Of a stretch of 64,000 nucleotides of DNA, positions 18,249 to 28,335 are shown piece after piece. Position 1 is the first letter of the stretch; each line of letters opens with the position of its first letter. Both the position numbers and the translations under genes were made by a program. Under the pieces are notes generated by a model. The model was not told where the DNA came from. It worked only from the letters and a program-made list of their open reading frames with translations, and searched no databases. Origin of the DNA: Streptomyces sp. RPA4-2 (GTDB lineage: Bacteria > Actinomycetota > Actinomycetes > Streptomycetales > Streptomycetaceae); contig NZ_CP050975.2 in NCBI RefSeq assembly GCF_012273515.2, positions 3,658,001 to 3,722,000 of the forward strand, in the 5' to 3' direction.

Positions 18249-19916
18249 ATGGAGATCGAACAGCGACAGCGGATCCTCACCGCGCCGCCGGGACCCCGCG
18301 TACGCTCCGGACGGCGCCGCTCCCGTGCCGCCCGGCGCGCGCTGATCGGCGTGGTCGCGGGCTGTGCCGTCTTCGGCGGGGCGATGGTGATGCTGCCCTC
18401 CGGCGGGTTCACTCCGACGCCGGCCGCCCCGGGGCCGGTGGCCGGGGCGATGACGGCGGTGACGGCCGGGGTGCCGGTGTCGCTGCGGGATCTGGCGGCG
18501 CTCGTCGGCGACCGCGAGGCGTATCTGCGCACCCATCCGCGGGACGCGGAGTCCTGGGCGGTCCTCGGGACGGCGTACGTGGAGCAGGGGCGGCGCACCG
18601 CCACGCCCGGCTACTTCCCGAAGGCCGAGCGGGCGCTGCGTACGTCGCTGACGGCGGGGCCGACGCGGAACCTGGCCGCGCTGCGGGGGCTGGCCGCGCT
18701 CGCCAACGCCCGCGGCGACTTCCGCAAGGGCCGCGAGTGGGGGGAGACGGCGCGCAAGCTGGCGCCCAAGGAGTGGACGACGTATCCGCTGCTGATCGAC
18801 TCGTGCCGGGGTCTCGGCGACTACAAGGCGAGCCGCAAGGCGCTGGAGAAGCTGCAGGCGCTGCACTCCGGGCCACCGGTGCTGGCCCGGGCCGCCCAGG
18901 TGTACTGGGACCGGGGCTGGCGCGAGGACGCGGTGGCGGCGCTCTCGGACGCGGCGGCGGGCGCGCGGACGCCGACCGAGCGGGCGGTCTGGCTGACGGA
19001 GGCCGGCCGGCTGGCGTGGGAGCGCGGGGACCGTGAGGTGTCGCTGCACTCCTACGAGGGCGCGCTGCGCATCGACCGGGCCGAACCGGCCGCGCTCGCC
19101 GGGCGGGGGCGTGCGCTGGCGTCACTCGGGCGCGTACCGGAGGCGCTCCGCGCGTATCAGGCGGCGTTCGCCGGGAGGCCCGCGCCGGGGTACGCGCTGG
19201 AGCTGGGCGAGCTGTACCAGTCGCGGGGGCTCGACTCGGCGGCGCGGGCGCAGTACGGCCTGGTGCAGACGCGGGTACGGACGGAGACCGCGGGCGGTGT
19301 CGACGACACGCTGGTCCTCGGGCTGTTCGAGGCGGACCACGGGGATGCGTCGGAGGCGGTGAAGCGGCTGCGCGCGGAGTGGAAACGGCAGCCGGGTATC
19401 GGCGTCGCGGACGCGCTGGGGTGGGCCCTGCACCGGGACGGGAAGAACAAGGAGGCGCTGAAGTTCGCGGAGCGGGCGACGGACAAGGAGCACGGCGGCG
19501 GGGTGCGCAGCGCGCTGTACGTCTATCACCGGGGGCAGATCGAACGCGGCCTGGACCTGACCGGGTCCGCCCGCCGGCATATCGCCGAGGCCCTCCAGAT
19601 CAATCCGTACTTCTCCCCCGTTCTCGCTCCCCTGGCCCGGCGGACGCTGGACACGCTGGGCGAGCCGTCCACGTCGTCCACGTCGCTCCCGAGCGAGCTG
19701 GAGGAGGACCCGGCGTTCCCGGAACCAGAGGTCCCGGAACCCGACCGCACCTCACCGGCCGGTTCCGCGCCGGCCGAGTCCACCCCGTCCGTCCCGGCCC
19801 CTGCCGGGTCGTACGAGGCACCGGCTCCGGTGCCGTCGGAGTCGGCGGCCGACCCGGCCGGCGACGGCCGGGGACCGGAACCCGCGCCCGCGCCCCGCCG
19901 CACCGCCCCGCACTGA
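18249..19916 (+). CDS. Membrane-anchored tetratricopeptide-repeat protein
   Basis: A 555-residue protein with one N-terminal membrane segment (ALIGVVAGCAVFGGAMVML, about residues 30-48). Roughly ten TPR-like helical pairs follow (for example SWAVLGTAYVEQGRR, AALAGRGRALASLGRVPEALRAYQ), then a disordered Pro/Ser/Glu-rich C-terminus. TPRs serve as protein-protein scaffolds; partners are unknown. Two upstream in-frame ATGs exist without a Shine-Dalgarno; MEIEQRQR was chosen because normal coding composition begins there. It is divergent from the oxidase gene and convergent with hppD. Confidence 0.75.
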   Translation: MEIEQRQRILTAPPGPRVRSGRRRSRAARRALIGVVAGCAVFGGAMVMLPSGGFTPTPAAPGPVAGAMTAVTAGVPVSLRDLAALVGDREAYLRTHPRDAESWAVLGTAYVEQGRRTATPGYFPKAERALRTSLTAGPTRNLAALRGLAALANARGDFRKGREWGETARKLAPKEWTTYPLLIDSCRGLGDYKASRKALEKLQALHSGPPVLARAAQVYWDRGWREDAVAALSDAAAGARTPTERAVWLTEAGRLAWERGDREVSLHSYEGALRIDRAEPAALAGRGRALASLGRVPEALRAYQAAFAGRPAPGYALELGELYQSRGLDSAARAQYGLVQTRVRTETAGGVDDTLVLGLFEADHGDASEAVKRLRAEWKRQPGIGVADALGWALHRDGKNKEALKFAERATDKEHGGGVRSALYVYHRGQIERGLDLTGSARRHIAEALQINPYFSPVLAPLARRTLDTLGEPSTSSTSLPSELEEDPAFPEPEVPEPDRTSPAGSAPAESTPSVPAPAGSYEAPAPVPSESAADPAGDGRGPEPAPAPRRTAPH

Positions 19917-19962
19917 CCGGGCGGGTGGTACGGCGGGCGGGCGGCGCCGCCGCAAGGCGTCG

Positions 19963-21180
<1,218 letters not shown>

Positions 21181-21239
21181 TCAGCGGCCTGCCGCGAACG
21201 GCGGGCGGTCTGTACAGGATGACCACTCCGGAGGCACCC

Positions 21240-21710
21240 ATGGCGATCGATCATCTGGACGGCCGGCTCATCGTGCTGCTGGCGCGGGAGCCGCGGATCG
21301 GCGTCCTGGAGATGTCCCGGCGGCTGGGGGTCGCGCGCGGCACGGTGCAGGCCCGGCTGGACCGTCTTCAGTCGAATGGAGTCATCCGGGGATTCGGCCC
21401 GCAGGTGGATCCGGCGGCGCTCGGGTACCCCGTGACGGCCTTCGCGACGCTGGAGATCCGGCAGGGGCAAGGCCCCGACGTACGGGCGCACTTGGCGACC
21501 GTCCCGGAGGTGCTGGAGCTGCACACGACCACCGGCAGCGGGGACATGCTGTGCCGGCTGGTGGCCCGCTCGAACGCCGATCTCCAGCGGGTGATCGACC
21601 GGGTCGTCGGTTTTGATGGCATCGTCCGGGCCTCCACGGCGATCGTCATGGAGAACGCCGTGCCGCTGCGGATCATCCCGCTGGTGGAACAGGCGGCGGC
21701 CGAGCACTGA
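21240..21710 (+). CDS. Lrp/AsnC family transcriptional regulator
   Basis: A 156-residue regulator. The N-terminal winged HTH runs from IDHLDGRLIVLLAREPRIGVLEMSRRLGVARGTVQARLDRL; the RAM ligand-binding domain follows (VTAFATLEIRQG, VLELHTTTGSGDMLCRLVA). GGAG lies 6 nt before the MAIDHLDG start, which excludes a longer upstream extension. Divergence from hppD suggests it controls tyrosine or phenylalanine breakdown. The ABC operon starts 21 nt downstream on the same strand, so the two could be cotranscribed. Confidence 0.9.
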   Translation: MAIDHLDGRLIVLLAREPRIGVLEMSRRLGVARGTVQARLDRLQSNGVIRGFGPQVDPAALGYPVTAFATLEIRQGQGPDVRAHLATVPEVLELHTTTGSGDMLCRLVARSNADLQRVIDRVVGFDGIVRASTAIVMENAVPLRIIPLVEQAAAEH

Positions 21711-21731
21711 CCGACGACAGGGTGAGGCGGC

Positions 21732-22379
21732 GTGAACTTCTGGGAGTACCTGAGCAACCGCCATCAGCAGTTGCTCATGGACGCGTACCAGCACGCCAGC
21801 GTGGTCTTCCAGTGCATGGTCGTCGCGACCCTCATCGGCGTGGTGCTCGGTGTGGTCACCTACCGCAGCGACTGGGCGGGCGGCCTCGCCACGGTCACCA
21901 CCTCCTCCATCCTGACCGTCCCGTCGCTCGCCATGATCGGCCTGCTGATCCCGATCGTGGGTCTGGGTGTCCCGCCCACCGTGATCGCGCTGACGCTGTA
22001 CGGACTGCTGCCGGTCGTACGCAACTCGATCGTGGGCCTGCGCGGGGTCGACCCCGCGCTGGTGGACGCCGCGAAGGGCATCGGCATGTCACGGGTGGCG
22101 CGGCTGCTGAAGGTCGAGCTGCCGCTCGCCTGGCCGCCGATCCTCACCGGCATCCGGGTCTCCACACAGATGCTGATGGGCATCGCGGCCATCGCGGCCT
22201 ACGCCTCCGGGCCCGGCCTCGGCAACGAGATCTTCCGTGGCATCGGGTCCCTGGGCAGCAAGAACGCGCTCAACCAGGTACTCGCGGGCACGGTCGGGAT
22301 CATCATCCTGGCGCTGCTGTTCGACGCCGCGTACGTGCTCGTCGGGCGGCTGACCATCCCGAGGGGGATCCGTGGCTGA
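21732..22379 (+). CDS. Glycine betaine/choline ABC transporter permease (OpuC type)
   Basis: A 215-residue permease with about five membrane segments and the coupling EAA-like loop DPALVDAAKGIGMSRVARLLKVELPLAWPPIL. It matches the OpuBB/OpuCB group that imports quaternary-ammonium osmoprotectants. The GTG start follows GTGAGGCGGC. It overlaps the ATPase gene by 8 nt, so translation is coupled. First of the four-gene transporter set. Confidence 0.9.
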   Translation: MNFWEYLSNRHQQLLMDAYQHASVVFQCMVVATLIGVVLGVVTYRSDWAGGLATVTTSSILTVPSLAMIGLLIPIVGLGVPPTVIALTLYGLLPVVRNSIVGLRGVDPALVDAAKGIGMSRVARLLKVELPLAWPPILTGIRVSTQMLMGIAAIAAYASGPGLGNEIFRGIGSLGSKNALNQVLAGTVGIIILALLFDAAYVLVGRLTIPRGIRG

Positions 22380-23655
22380 GACGACCGAGGCCGGGCGGGA
22401 CGGGCACGCCGCCGCTGTCGCGCACACGTCCACGACCGGCGCCACCATCGAACTGGAGCACCTCACCAAGCGCTATCCGGGCAGCAGTGACCCCGCCGTG
22501 GACAGCGTCAACATGGAGATCAAGGCGGGCGAACTCGTCGTCTTCGTCGGCCCGTCCGGGTGCGGCAAGTCCACCACACTCAAGATGATCAACCGGCTGA
22601 TCGAACCGACCGGCGGCCGCATCCGCATCGGCGGCGAGGACGTCACCGACATGGACCCGGTGAAGCTGCGCCGCAGGATCGGGTACGCGATCCAGTCGTC
22701 CGGGCTCTTCCCGCACATGACGGTCGCCCAGAACATCGCCCTCGTACCGAAGATGGTCGGCTGGCCGAAGTCGCGGATCCGGGCGCGGGTCGAGGAGATG
22801 CTGGACCTGGTCGGCCTCGACCCGGGCGAGTTCCAGGGCCGCTATCCGCGTCAGCTCTCCGGCGGCCAGCAGCAGCGGGTGGGCGTGGCGCGGGCGCTGG
22901 CCGCCGACCCGCCCGTCCTGCTCATGGACGAGCCCTTCGGCGCCGTGGACCCGATCACCCGCGACCATCTCCAGGACGAGCTGATCCGGCTCCAGCGCGA
23001 GCTGCACAAGACGATCGTCTTCGTCACGCACGACTTCGACGAGGCGATCAAGCTGGGCGACCGGATCGCCGTCCTGCGCGAGCGCTCGCACATCGCGCAG
23101 TTCGACACCCCTGAGGCGATCCTCACCAACCCCGCCGACGACTTCGTGTCGGGGTTCGTGGGAGCCGGCGCGGCGCTGAAGCGGCTCAACCTCACCCGGG
23201 TGCGGGACGTGGAGATCACCGACTATCCGACGGTCACCGTCAACGACCGGCTCCAGGAGATCTTCAACAAGCTCCGGAGCAGCGGGACGAACGAGATCCT
23301 GCTCCTCGACAAGCGGCGCCGTCCCTACAAGTGGCTGCGGCGCGGCGACCTGATGCGGGCCAAGGGTTCGCTGGCGCGGGCGGGCACGCTGGTCCACGAC
23401 ACGGTGACCCGGGACGCCACGCTGCGGGACGCGCTGGAGGCCGTGCTCACCGACAACACCGGCCGGGTCGCGGTGACGGGGCGGCGCGGCGAGTACATCG
23501 GTGTCGTCGACATGGAGACGCTGATGAACTCCGTGCACGAGCTGCTGGAGGAGGACCGGCTCGAGGCGATGGAGCACCAGCACGAACTGGAGGACGCGCG
23601 CGCCCAGCAGACCCACTTCGAGCAGGAGGGTCCGGGCGGGGAGGCGAAGGCATGA
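22372..23655 (+). CDS. Glycine betaine/choline ABC transporter ATP-binding protein
   Basis: A 427-residue ATPase. Walker A is GPSGCGKST, the signature is LSGGQQQRVGVARAL and Walker B is VLLMDEPFGAVD. The C-terminal part (about residues 280-395) has two CBS-like repeats (TVTVNDRLQEIFNKL, VTRDATLRDALEAVL), as in OpuA/ProV-type ATPases, where they sense ionic strength or c-di-AMP. It starts inside the first permease gene and overlaps the second permease by ATGA. Unlike some family members it carries a roughly 25-residue Thr/Ala-rich N-terminal extension. Confidence 0.92.
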   Translation: MAETTEAGRDGHAAAVAHTSTTGATIELEHLTKRYPGSSDPAVDSVNMEIKAGELVVFVGPSGCGKSTTLKMINRLIEPTGGRIRIGGEDVTDMDPVKLRRRIGYAIQSSGLFPHMTVAQNIALVPKMVGWPKSRIRARVEEMLDLVGLDPGEFQGRYPRQLSGGQQQRVGVARALAADPPVLLMDEPFGAVDPITRDHLQDELIRLQRELHKTIVFVTHDFDEAIKLGDRIAVLRERSHIAQFDTPEAILTNPADDFVSGFVGAGAALKRLNLTRVRDVEITDYPTVTVNDRLQEIFNKLRSSGTNEILLLDKRRRPYKWLRRGDLMRAKGSLARAGTLVHDTVTRDATLRDALEAVLTDNTGRVAVTGRRGEYIGVVDMETLMNSVHELLEEDRLEAMEHQHELEDARAQQTHFEQEGPGGEAKA

Positions 23656-24548
23656 GGACTCCCCCGCCCGGCCGCAGGCCCGAGGGCGAGCACGAGGTCA
23701 AAGGGCTCGCGTTCCGGGACGACGGCGCGTTCCCCGACGACGAGGTCCTCCCCGGGGACGCCGGCCTCCCGGACGAGCGGGAGCCCGTGCCACCGCCCGC
23801 CGCGCCGCGGCGCCGGATCACCTGGCAGAAGCTGACCGTCCTGCCGGCGGTGCTGGCGGCCGTGCTGCTGGCCACCTGGCTGTGGTTCCAGCAGGCCGCC
23901 CTCGACCCCATCTCCAGGAACGCGCTGTCGAACGGGCAGGTGTCGAAGGCCCTGTGGCAGCAGATCGAACTGACCGTGATCTCGACGTTCTTCGTGCTGA
24001 TCATCGCGATCCCGCTGGGTGTCCTGCTCACCCGCGGGATGTTCCGGAAGGCGAGCCCGGTCGCGATGGCCTTCGCCAACATGGGGCAGGCCACCCCGGC
24101 CATCGGTCTGCTGGCGCTGCTGGTCATCTGGCTCGGCACCGGGCAGAAGGCGGCCCTGATCGGCATCACCGTCTACGCCATCCTGCCGGTCCTCTCCAAC
24201 ACGATCGCGGGTCTGAAGGCCAACGACCCGACGCTCCTGGAGGCCGCGCGCGGTATCGGCATGTCCCCGATGGGTGTCCTGTCCCGCGTCGAACTCCCGC
24301 TGGCCGTCCCGCTGATCCTGGCCGGTGTCCGCACGGCCCTGGTCCTGAACGTGGGTACGGCCACGCTGGCCACCTTCGGCGGGGGCGGCGGCCTCGGCGT
24401 CCTGATCACCACCGGCATCACCAACCAGCGGATGCCGGTCCTGGTGCTCGGTTCGGTCCTCACCGTGACGCTCGCGCTGCTCGTGGACTGGCTGGCCTCG
24501 CTGGCCGAACTGCTGCTGCGGCCGCGGGGGCTGGAGGCGGGCTCATGA
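23652..24548 (+). CDS. Glycine betaine/choline ABC transporter permease, second subunit
   Basis: A 298-residue permease. The first ~60 residues are a hydrophilic, Pro/Asp-rich cytosolic extension, followed by about six membrane segments and the loop DPTLLEAARGIGMSPMGVLSRVELPLAVPLIL. OpuC-type importers are usually built from two different permeases, as here. The ATG overlaps the ATPase stop (ATGA), and the stop overlaps the next start in the same way. Confidence 0.9.
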   Translation: MRTPPPGRRPEGEHEVKGLAFRDDGAFPDDEVLPGDAGLPDEREPVPPPAAPRRRITWQKLTVLPAVLAAVLLATWLWFQQAALDPISRNALSNGQVSKALWQQIELTVISTFFVLIIAIPLGVLLTRGMFRKASPVAMAFANMGQATPAIGLLALLVIWLGTGQKAALIGITVYAILPVLSNTIAGLKANDPTLLEAARGIGMSPMGVLSRVELPLAVPLILAGVRTALVLNVGTATLATFGGGGGLGVLITTGITNQRMPVLVLGSVLTVTLALLVDWLASLAELLLRPRGLEAGS

Positions 24549-25513
24549 GGCGGACGGGTCCGCGCGCGCTGCTGGCCGGTGCGCTGGTGCTTCTCTCCGG
24601 CTGCGGTCTGACCAGCGGTTCCCCCATGGTCGACGACGTCGGGCCCGGCTCCATCGGGCAGGGGCTGCCGCTCAAGGGCGCGCATCTCACGGTGACGTCG
24701 AAGGAGTTCACCGAGCAGCTGATCCTCGGCGCGATCATGGGTATCGCCTTCCAGGCGGCCGGTGCGGAGGTCCTCGACCGGACCGGGATCCAGGGGTCGA
24801 TCGGTGCCCGGGAGGCCGTCAAGAGCGGCGACGCGGACGGCATGTACGAGTACACGGGCACCGCCTGGATCACGTACCTCGGCAACAGCAAGCCCATCCC
24901 CGACCCGCGGAAGCAGTGGCAGGCGGTGCGCGACGCCGACCTGAGGAACGGGATCACCTGGCTGCCGCCGTCCGCCCTCAACAACACCTACGCGCTGGCC
25001 ATGAACCAGGCCAACTTCCGGAAGTACGGCACGAAGACGCTCTCCGACGTGGCCGCGCTGTCCAGGAAAGACCCCGGCGCGGTCACGCTCTGCGTGGAGA
25101 GCGAGTTCGCCAACCGGGCCGACGGGCTGCCGGGCATGGAGAAGGCGTACGGGATGAGCGTGCCCGCGAAGAACATCACACAGATGGACACCGGGATCAT
25201 CTACACCCAGGTGGCGAAGGGGAGTTGCACGTACGGGGAGGTGTTCACCACGGACGGGCGCATCCGCTCGATGCACCTGGCCGTGATGGCGGACGACAAG
25301 AAGTTCTTCCCCAACTACAACGCGGCGCCCGCGATCAACTCCCGGGCGCTGAAGCGATATCCGGCGATCGCCCGGGTCCTCGACCCGGTGACGAGGAAGC
25401 TGGACAACACGGTGGCGCAGGAGTTGAACGCCAAGGTGGACGTGCAGGGGCAGGATCCGCACGAGGTGGCACTGGACTGGATGACGGCGGAGGGGTTCGT
25501 GAAACAGGGCTGA
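24545..25513 (+). CDS. Glycine betaine/choline-binding lipoprotein (ProX/OpuCC type)
   Basis: A 322-residue lipoprotein with signal peptide and lipobox LLSGC (C20 lipidated). The OpuAC-type binding domain follows (LTVTSKEFTEQLILGAIMGIAFQAAG, YTGTAWITYLG). It captures the osmolyte outside the cell and hands it to the two permeases. Which compatible solute is bound cannot be told; aromatic cage residues would have to be mapped on a structure. It is the last gene of the four-gene unit. Confidence 0.92.
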   Translation: MRRTGPRALLAGALVLLSGCGLTSGSPMVDDVGPGSIGQGLPLKGAHLTVTSKEFTEQLILGAIMGIAFQAAGAEVLDRTGIQGSIGAREAVKSGDADGMYEYTGTAWITYLGNSKPIPDPRKQWQAVRDADLRNGITWLPPSALNNTYALAMNQANFRKYGTKTLSDVAALSRKDPGAVTLCVESEFANRADGLPGMEKAYGMSVPAKNITQMDTGIIYTQVAKGSCTYGEVFTTDGRIRSMHLAVMADDKKFFPNYNAAPAINSRALKRYPAIARVLDPVTRKLDNTVAQELNAKVDVQGQDPHEVALDWMTAEGFVKQG

Positions 25514-25520
25514 GGCCCTG
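25505..25520 (+). terminator. Short hairpin over the stop codon
   Basis: CAGGGC and GCCCTG form a 6-bp stem around TGAG, which includes the binding-protein stop codon. A weak candidate for ending the ABC operon. Confidence 0.3.
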
Positions 25521-25544
25521 ACGCGACCCTTCCGGAGACCCTAG

Positions 25545-25594
25545 TTGCAAAGAAGTGGTTGCAAGCATTTCTTTGCAATGCTATCTTTGTACTC
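25545..25594 (+). promoter_or_regulatory. ArsR-type operator overlapping a leaderless promoter
   Basis: TTGCAAAGAA (25545-25554) and TTCTTTGCAA (25569-25578) are perfect 10-bp arms. Inside them lies a -35 TTGCAA (25559-25564), and 17 nt later a -10 TATCTT (25582-25587). Only 7 nt separate the -10 from the ATG at 25595, so the transcript should start at or next to the start codon. The layout predicts autorepression by the encoded regulator. Confidence 0.8.
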
Positions 25595-26179
25595 ATGACG
25601 GAGCCCCGGGAACCGCAGCACCACACGCTCGACGCCCGCTCGCTGCGCGGACTCGCGCACCCTCTGCGCATGCAGTTGCTGACCGCCCTGCGCCGCGGTG
25701 GACCCGCGACCGCATCGCAACTGGCGGAGCGGCTCGGCGAGTCCAGCGGCGCCACCAGCTACCACCTGCGCCAGCTCGCCGCACACGGCTTCGTCGAGGA
25801 CGCCCCGGAGCACGGCAAGGGGCGGGAGCGCTGGTGGAGGGCGTCCCACCAGGCTCTGATCTACGACAGCGCCCAGCTGAACGACGCGGACCCCGCGGTC
25901 CGCGGAGCCGCCGACCTGTTCCTGCACGAGGTCGCGAACAGCCACACCCGTGAGCTGTCGACCTGGATCGCCACCCGGAGCGACTGGCCCGACGCCTGGT
26001 CCGGGGCCACCGACATGAGCGACATGACGGTACGCCTGACACCCGGCCAGGCGGCCGAGCTGGTCACGAAGATGCACGAACTGCTGAGCAGCTACCGCCC
26101 GCTGGAAGCCGAAGAGGACACCCCCGGCGCGGAGCAGGTACGTATCCACACGCACCTCTTCCCCTTCAAACAGACCTGA
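25595..26179 (+). CDS. ArsR/HTH-type transcriptional regulator
   Basis: A 194-residue regulator. The winged HTH covers about residues 12-85 (LRGLAHPLRMQLLTALRRGGPATASQLAERLGESSGATSYHL). The C-terminal helical half is longer than in metal-sensing ArsR proteins and lacks an obvious Cys metal site. MTEPREPQ was chosen over an upstream ATG because a -10 element ends 7 nt before it, implying leaderless translation. A 62-residue gene follows after 11 nt and is presumably in the same transcript. The effector is unknown. Confidence 0.88.
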   Translation: MTEPREPQHHTLDARSLRGLAHPLRMQLLTALRRGGPATASQLAERLGESSGATSYHLRQLAAHGFVEDAPEHGKGRERWWRASHQALIYDSAQLNDADPAVRGAADLFLHEVANSHTRELSTWIATRSDWPDAWSGATDMSDMTVRLTPGQAAELVTKMHELLSSYRPLEAEEDTPGAEQVRIHTHLFPFKQT

Positions 26180-26190
26180 GAGGTACTCCG

Positions 26191-26379
26191 ATGCTCGACG
26201 CCCAGACGCACCTCGCCCTGCACCACGTCCGCGCCGCCGACCTCCGCGCCCAGGCCGACGCCCACCGGCTCGCCGTCGCCGCCCGGGCACCGGGCGAACT
26301 GCGCACCCGCCTCGGCTGGACCCTGGTGGAGGTGGGCCTGCGCCTCGCCTCCGGACCCAGGCCCGCCATCGCCGCCTAG
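26191..26379 (+). CDS. Small hypothetical protein cotranscribed with the ArsR regulator
   Basis: A 62-residue helical protein, MLDAQTHLALHHVRAADLRAQ to LRLASGPRPAIAA, rich in His, Ala and Leu. GAGAGGTA precedes the ATG. No domain is recognised. The alternating His-containing helix could bind a metal or mediate dimerisation, but nothing proves it. Position directly behind the ArsR gene makes it a likely partner or target of that regulator. Confidence 0.6.
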   Translation: MLDAQTHLALHHVRAADLRAQADAHRLAVAARAPGELRTRLGWTLVEVGLRLASGPRPAIAA

Positions 26380-26423
26380 GTGTATCGCAATGTGAGGCTG
26401 GGGACGCGGCTGGTAGCCCCGCC

Positions 26424-27212
26424 CTAGCAGCCGGGCACCGAGCCCTTCCCCTTCTCCAGGGACACCAGCGCGTCGACCGCCCCCTTGAGCGTGGTCACCG
26501 CCACCAGCCGCAGCCCCTTCGGGAGCTCGGCCTCGGCGTCCGAGCACTCGGCCTTCGGAACCAGGAAGACCGTCGCGCCGTCCCGCCGCGCGGCCTGCGT
26601 CTTCAGCGCCACGCCACCGACCGCGCCGACCTTGCCGTCCGCGTCGATCGTCCCCGTACCCGCGACGGTGCGACCGCCCGTGAGGTCGCCGCCGCTGCCG
26701 TCGCCGTCCAATTTGTCGATGATGCCGAGCGTGAAGAGGAGTCCGGCACTGGGGCCGCCCACGTCGGCCAGCTTGAGCGTGACCTTCACGTCGTTCTTCT
26801 CGTGCAGATAGGACAGCGCCGCCTCGGTGGCCGTGTCCTGCGACTGCTTCATCTCGTCGGCGTTGTGCTGCTCGATCTCCTTGACGCTGTTCCCGCTCGG
26901 GTAGACCGAGTCGCGGGGCATCACCGCCCGGTCCGTGGCGAACCAGCCGCTGATCACGTCACCGAGCGAGACGCGCGCGTCCGGCCCGGTCGCCTCGATC
27001 GTCGTCATCCGCAGCTGTCCGCGGGTCCGGCGGACGGGCGACCCGCTGATCGTGATGACCGGGTCACCCCTGTTCTCGCCGAGGACGTTCGCCGTCAGGC
27101 CGGGCTGCGCGAGGGAGAACGGCAGCGGCGCGAACACCGCCGTGGCGAGCAGGGCCACGACGGGAACGGCGCAGACGGCGACGGCCTTGGGGCGTGTGAG
27201 GCGAGAGAGCAC
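26424..27212 (-). CDS. YlbL-like Lon-protease-domain protein lacking PDZ
   Basis: A 262-residue protein with an N-terminal membrane segment (about 10-30), the YlbL family stretch ISGWFATDRAVMPRDSVYPSG, and a Lon-type (S16) domain with the catalytic Ser in GGPSAG (S155) and Lys in VALKTQ (K204). Typical YlbL proteins carry a PDZ domain between those parts; here only ~12 residues separate AALSYL from VTLKLADVGG. GTG start; TAGATT 6 nt upstream hints at leaderless initiation. Probably an extracytoplasmic serine protease acting on membrane or envelope substrates. Confidence 0.82.
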   Translation of the reverse strand: MLSRLTRPKAVAVCAVPVVALLATAVFAPLPFSLAQPGLTANVLGENRGDPVITISGSPVRRTRGQLRMTTIEATGPDARVSLGDVISGWFATDRAVMPRDSVYPSGNSVKEIEQHNADEMKQSQDTATEAALSYLHEKNDVKVTLKLADVGGPSAGLLFTLGIIDKLDGDGSGGDLTGGRTVAGTGTIDADGKVGAVGGVALKTQAARRDGATVFLVPKAECSDAEAELPKGLRLVAVTTLKGAVDALVSLEKGKGSVPGC

Positions 27213-27280
27213 GGGATCAATCTAACGGCAGTGCCCTCCCGGATCTTCAGGGCGTCGTCCGCCGGGCCGCCGGGCCGGCT

Positions 27281-27922
27281 TCAGCGCAGCGCGTCCGCGA
27301 CCTCACGGGCCGCGTCCATGACCCGCGGCCCGACCCGCTCCGGCACGGAGTCCGCGAGCATGACGACGCCCACGCTGCCCTCGACACCGGTCACGCCGAG
27401 GAGCGGTGCCGCGGCGCCGCTCGCACCCGCCTCCAGCTCCCCGTGCGTGAGCGTGTATCCGGGCTCGCCCACGGGTGCCTGCCGGGCGGAGAGGATCGCG
27501 CGGCCCGCCGCACCCCGGTCCAGCGGGTGGCGGAACCCGGCGCGATAGGCGACGTGGTAATCGGTCCAGGTGGGTTCGACGACGGCGACGGCGAGGGCCT
27601 CGGTCCCGTCGACGAGGGTGAGGTGGGCGGTGGCCCCTATGTCCTCGGCCAGTGCGCGCAGCGCGGGCAGCGCGGCCTCCCGTACCAGCGGATGCACCTG
27701 GCTGCCCAGGCGCAGCACCCCGAGCCCGACCCGGGCGCGGCCGCCCAGATCACGGCGTACCAGCGCGTGCTGCTCCAGGGTGGCGAGCAACCGGTACACG
27801 ACGGTCCGGTTGACACCCAGTTTGTTCGAGAGCTCGGTGACCGTCAGCCCGTGATCCGTGTCGGCGAGCAGCTTGAGGACACGCAGTCCCCGGTCGAGCG
27901 TCTGAGAGGTCTCCGCGGTCAC
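27281..27922 (-). CDS. IclR family transcriptional regulator
   Basis: A 213-residue regulator. The N-terminal winged HTH is TLDRGLRVLKLLADTDHGLTVTELSNKLGVNRTVVYRLL. The C-terminal IclR effector domain follows (ATAHLTLVDGTEALAVAVVEPTWTDYHVAY). The GTG at 27922 (MTAETSQ) was chosen because AAGGAG lies 8 nt before it; the longer GTG start at 27931 would overlap that Shine-Dalgarno. No enzyme operon is adjacent, so its target is elsewhere or itself. Confidence 0.88.
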   Translation of the reverse strand: MTAETSQTLDRGLRVLKLLADTDHGLTVTELSNKLGVNRTVVYRLLATLEQHALVRRDLGGRARVGLGVLRLGSQVHPLVREAALPALRALAEDIGATAHLTLVDGTEALAVAVVEPTWTDYHVAYRAGFRHPLDRGAAGRAILSARQAPVGEPGYTLTHGELEAGASGAAAPLLGVTGVEGSVGVVMLADSVPERVGPRVMDAAREVADALR

Positions 27923-28335
27923 GACGCCCACTCCTTAGTGGTGAGGTCGGCGGCCCCCTCCGGGCGGTCGCGGCACCGAGTCCCGTCGGCGACGCGCTTC
28001 AGAGGCCGCCGTCGGCTGACGACCCGGGCTCTTCCCGGGCGGAGTCGCTACACGGCTGCGCTCCGCGGCGGCGCTGCCACGGGGCGTGTGCGTAGCGTGA
28101 CAGTAGCGAGCCGGTCCGCTCAGCGGAAGTCTCCGTCCAGAATCCGGGCAGGGGCCGGTACGGACTCCCTCCCTTTGTCCCGTTACACGCGGCGCCCGCC
28201 ACACGGCGCGCACCACCCCCGCACACAGCGCGCACGCCCCGGTTCCCCTGCGGTGGCGCACGTCGTGGCACGCACGAAGCGCGCGCCGACCCCGATCGGC
28301 GCGCGCGGTGTCGGGCGGACCCTGTGTACGGGGCG
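27923..28335. other. Intergenic region between IclR and the helicase
   Basis: 413 nt upstream of the IclR gene and downstream of the helicase gene. It holds the helicase terminator (28280-28305) and GC-rich filler with many GCGCAC runs. No credible frame, RNA gene or known operator was identified. Confidence 0.5.
28280..28305 (-). terminator. Terminator of the helicase gene
   Basis: CGCGCGCCGA (28280-28289) pairs perfectly with TCGGCGCGCG (28296-28305) around a 6-nt loop, 30 nt after the helicase stop. Confidence 0.75.
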
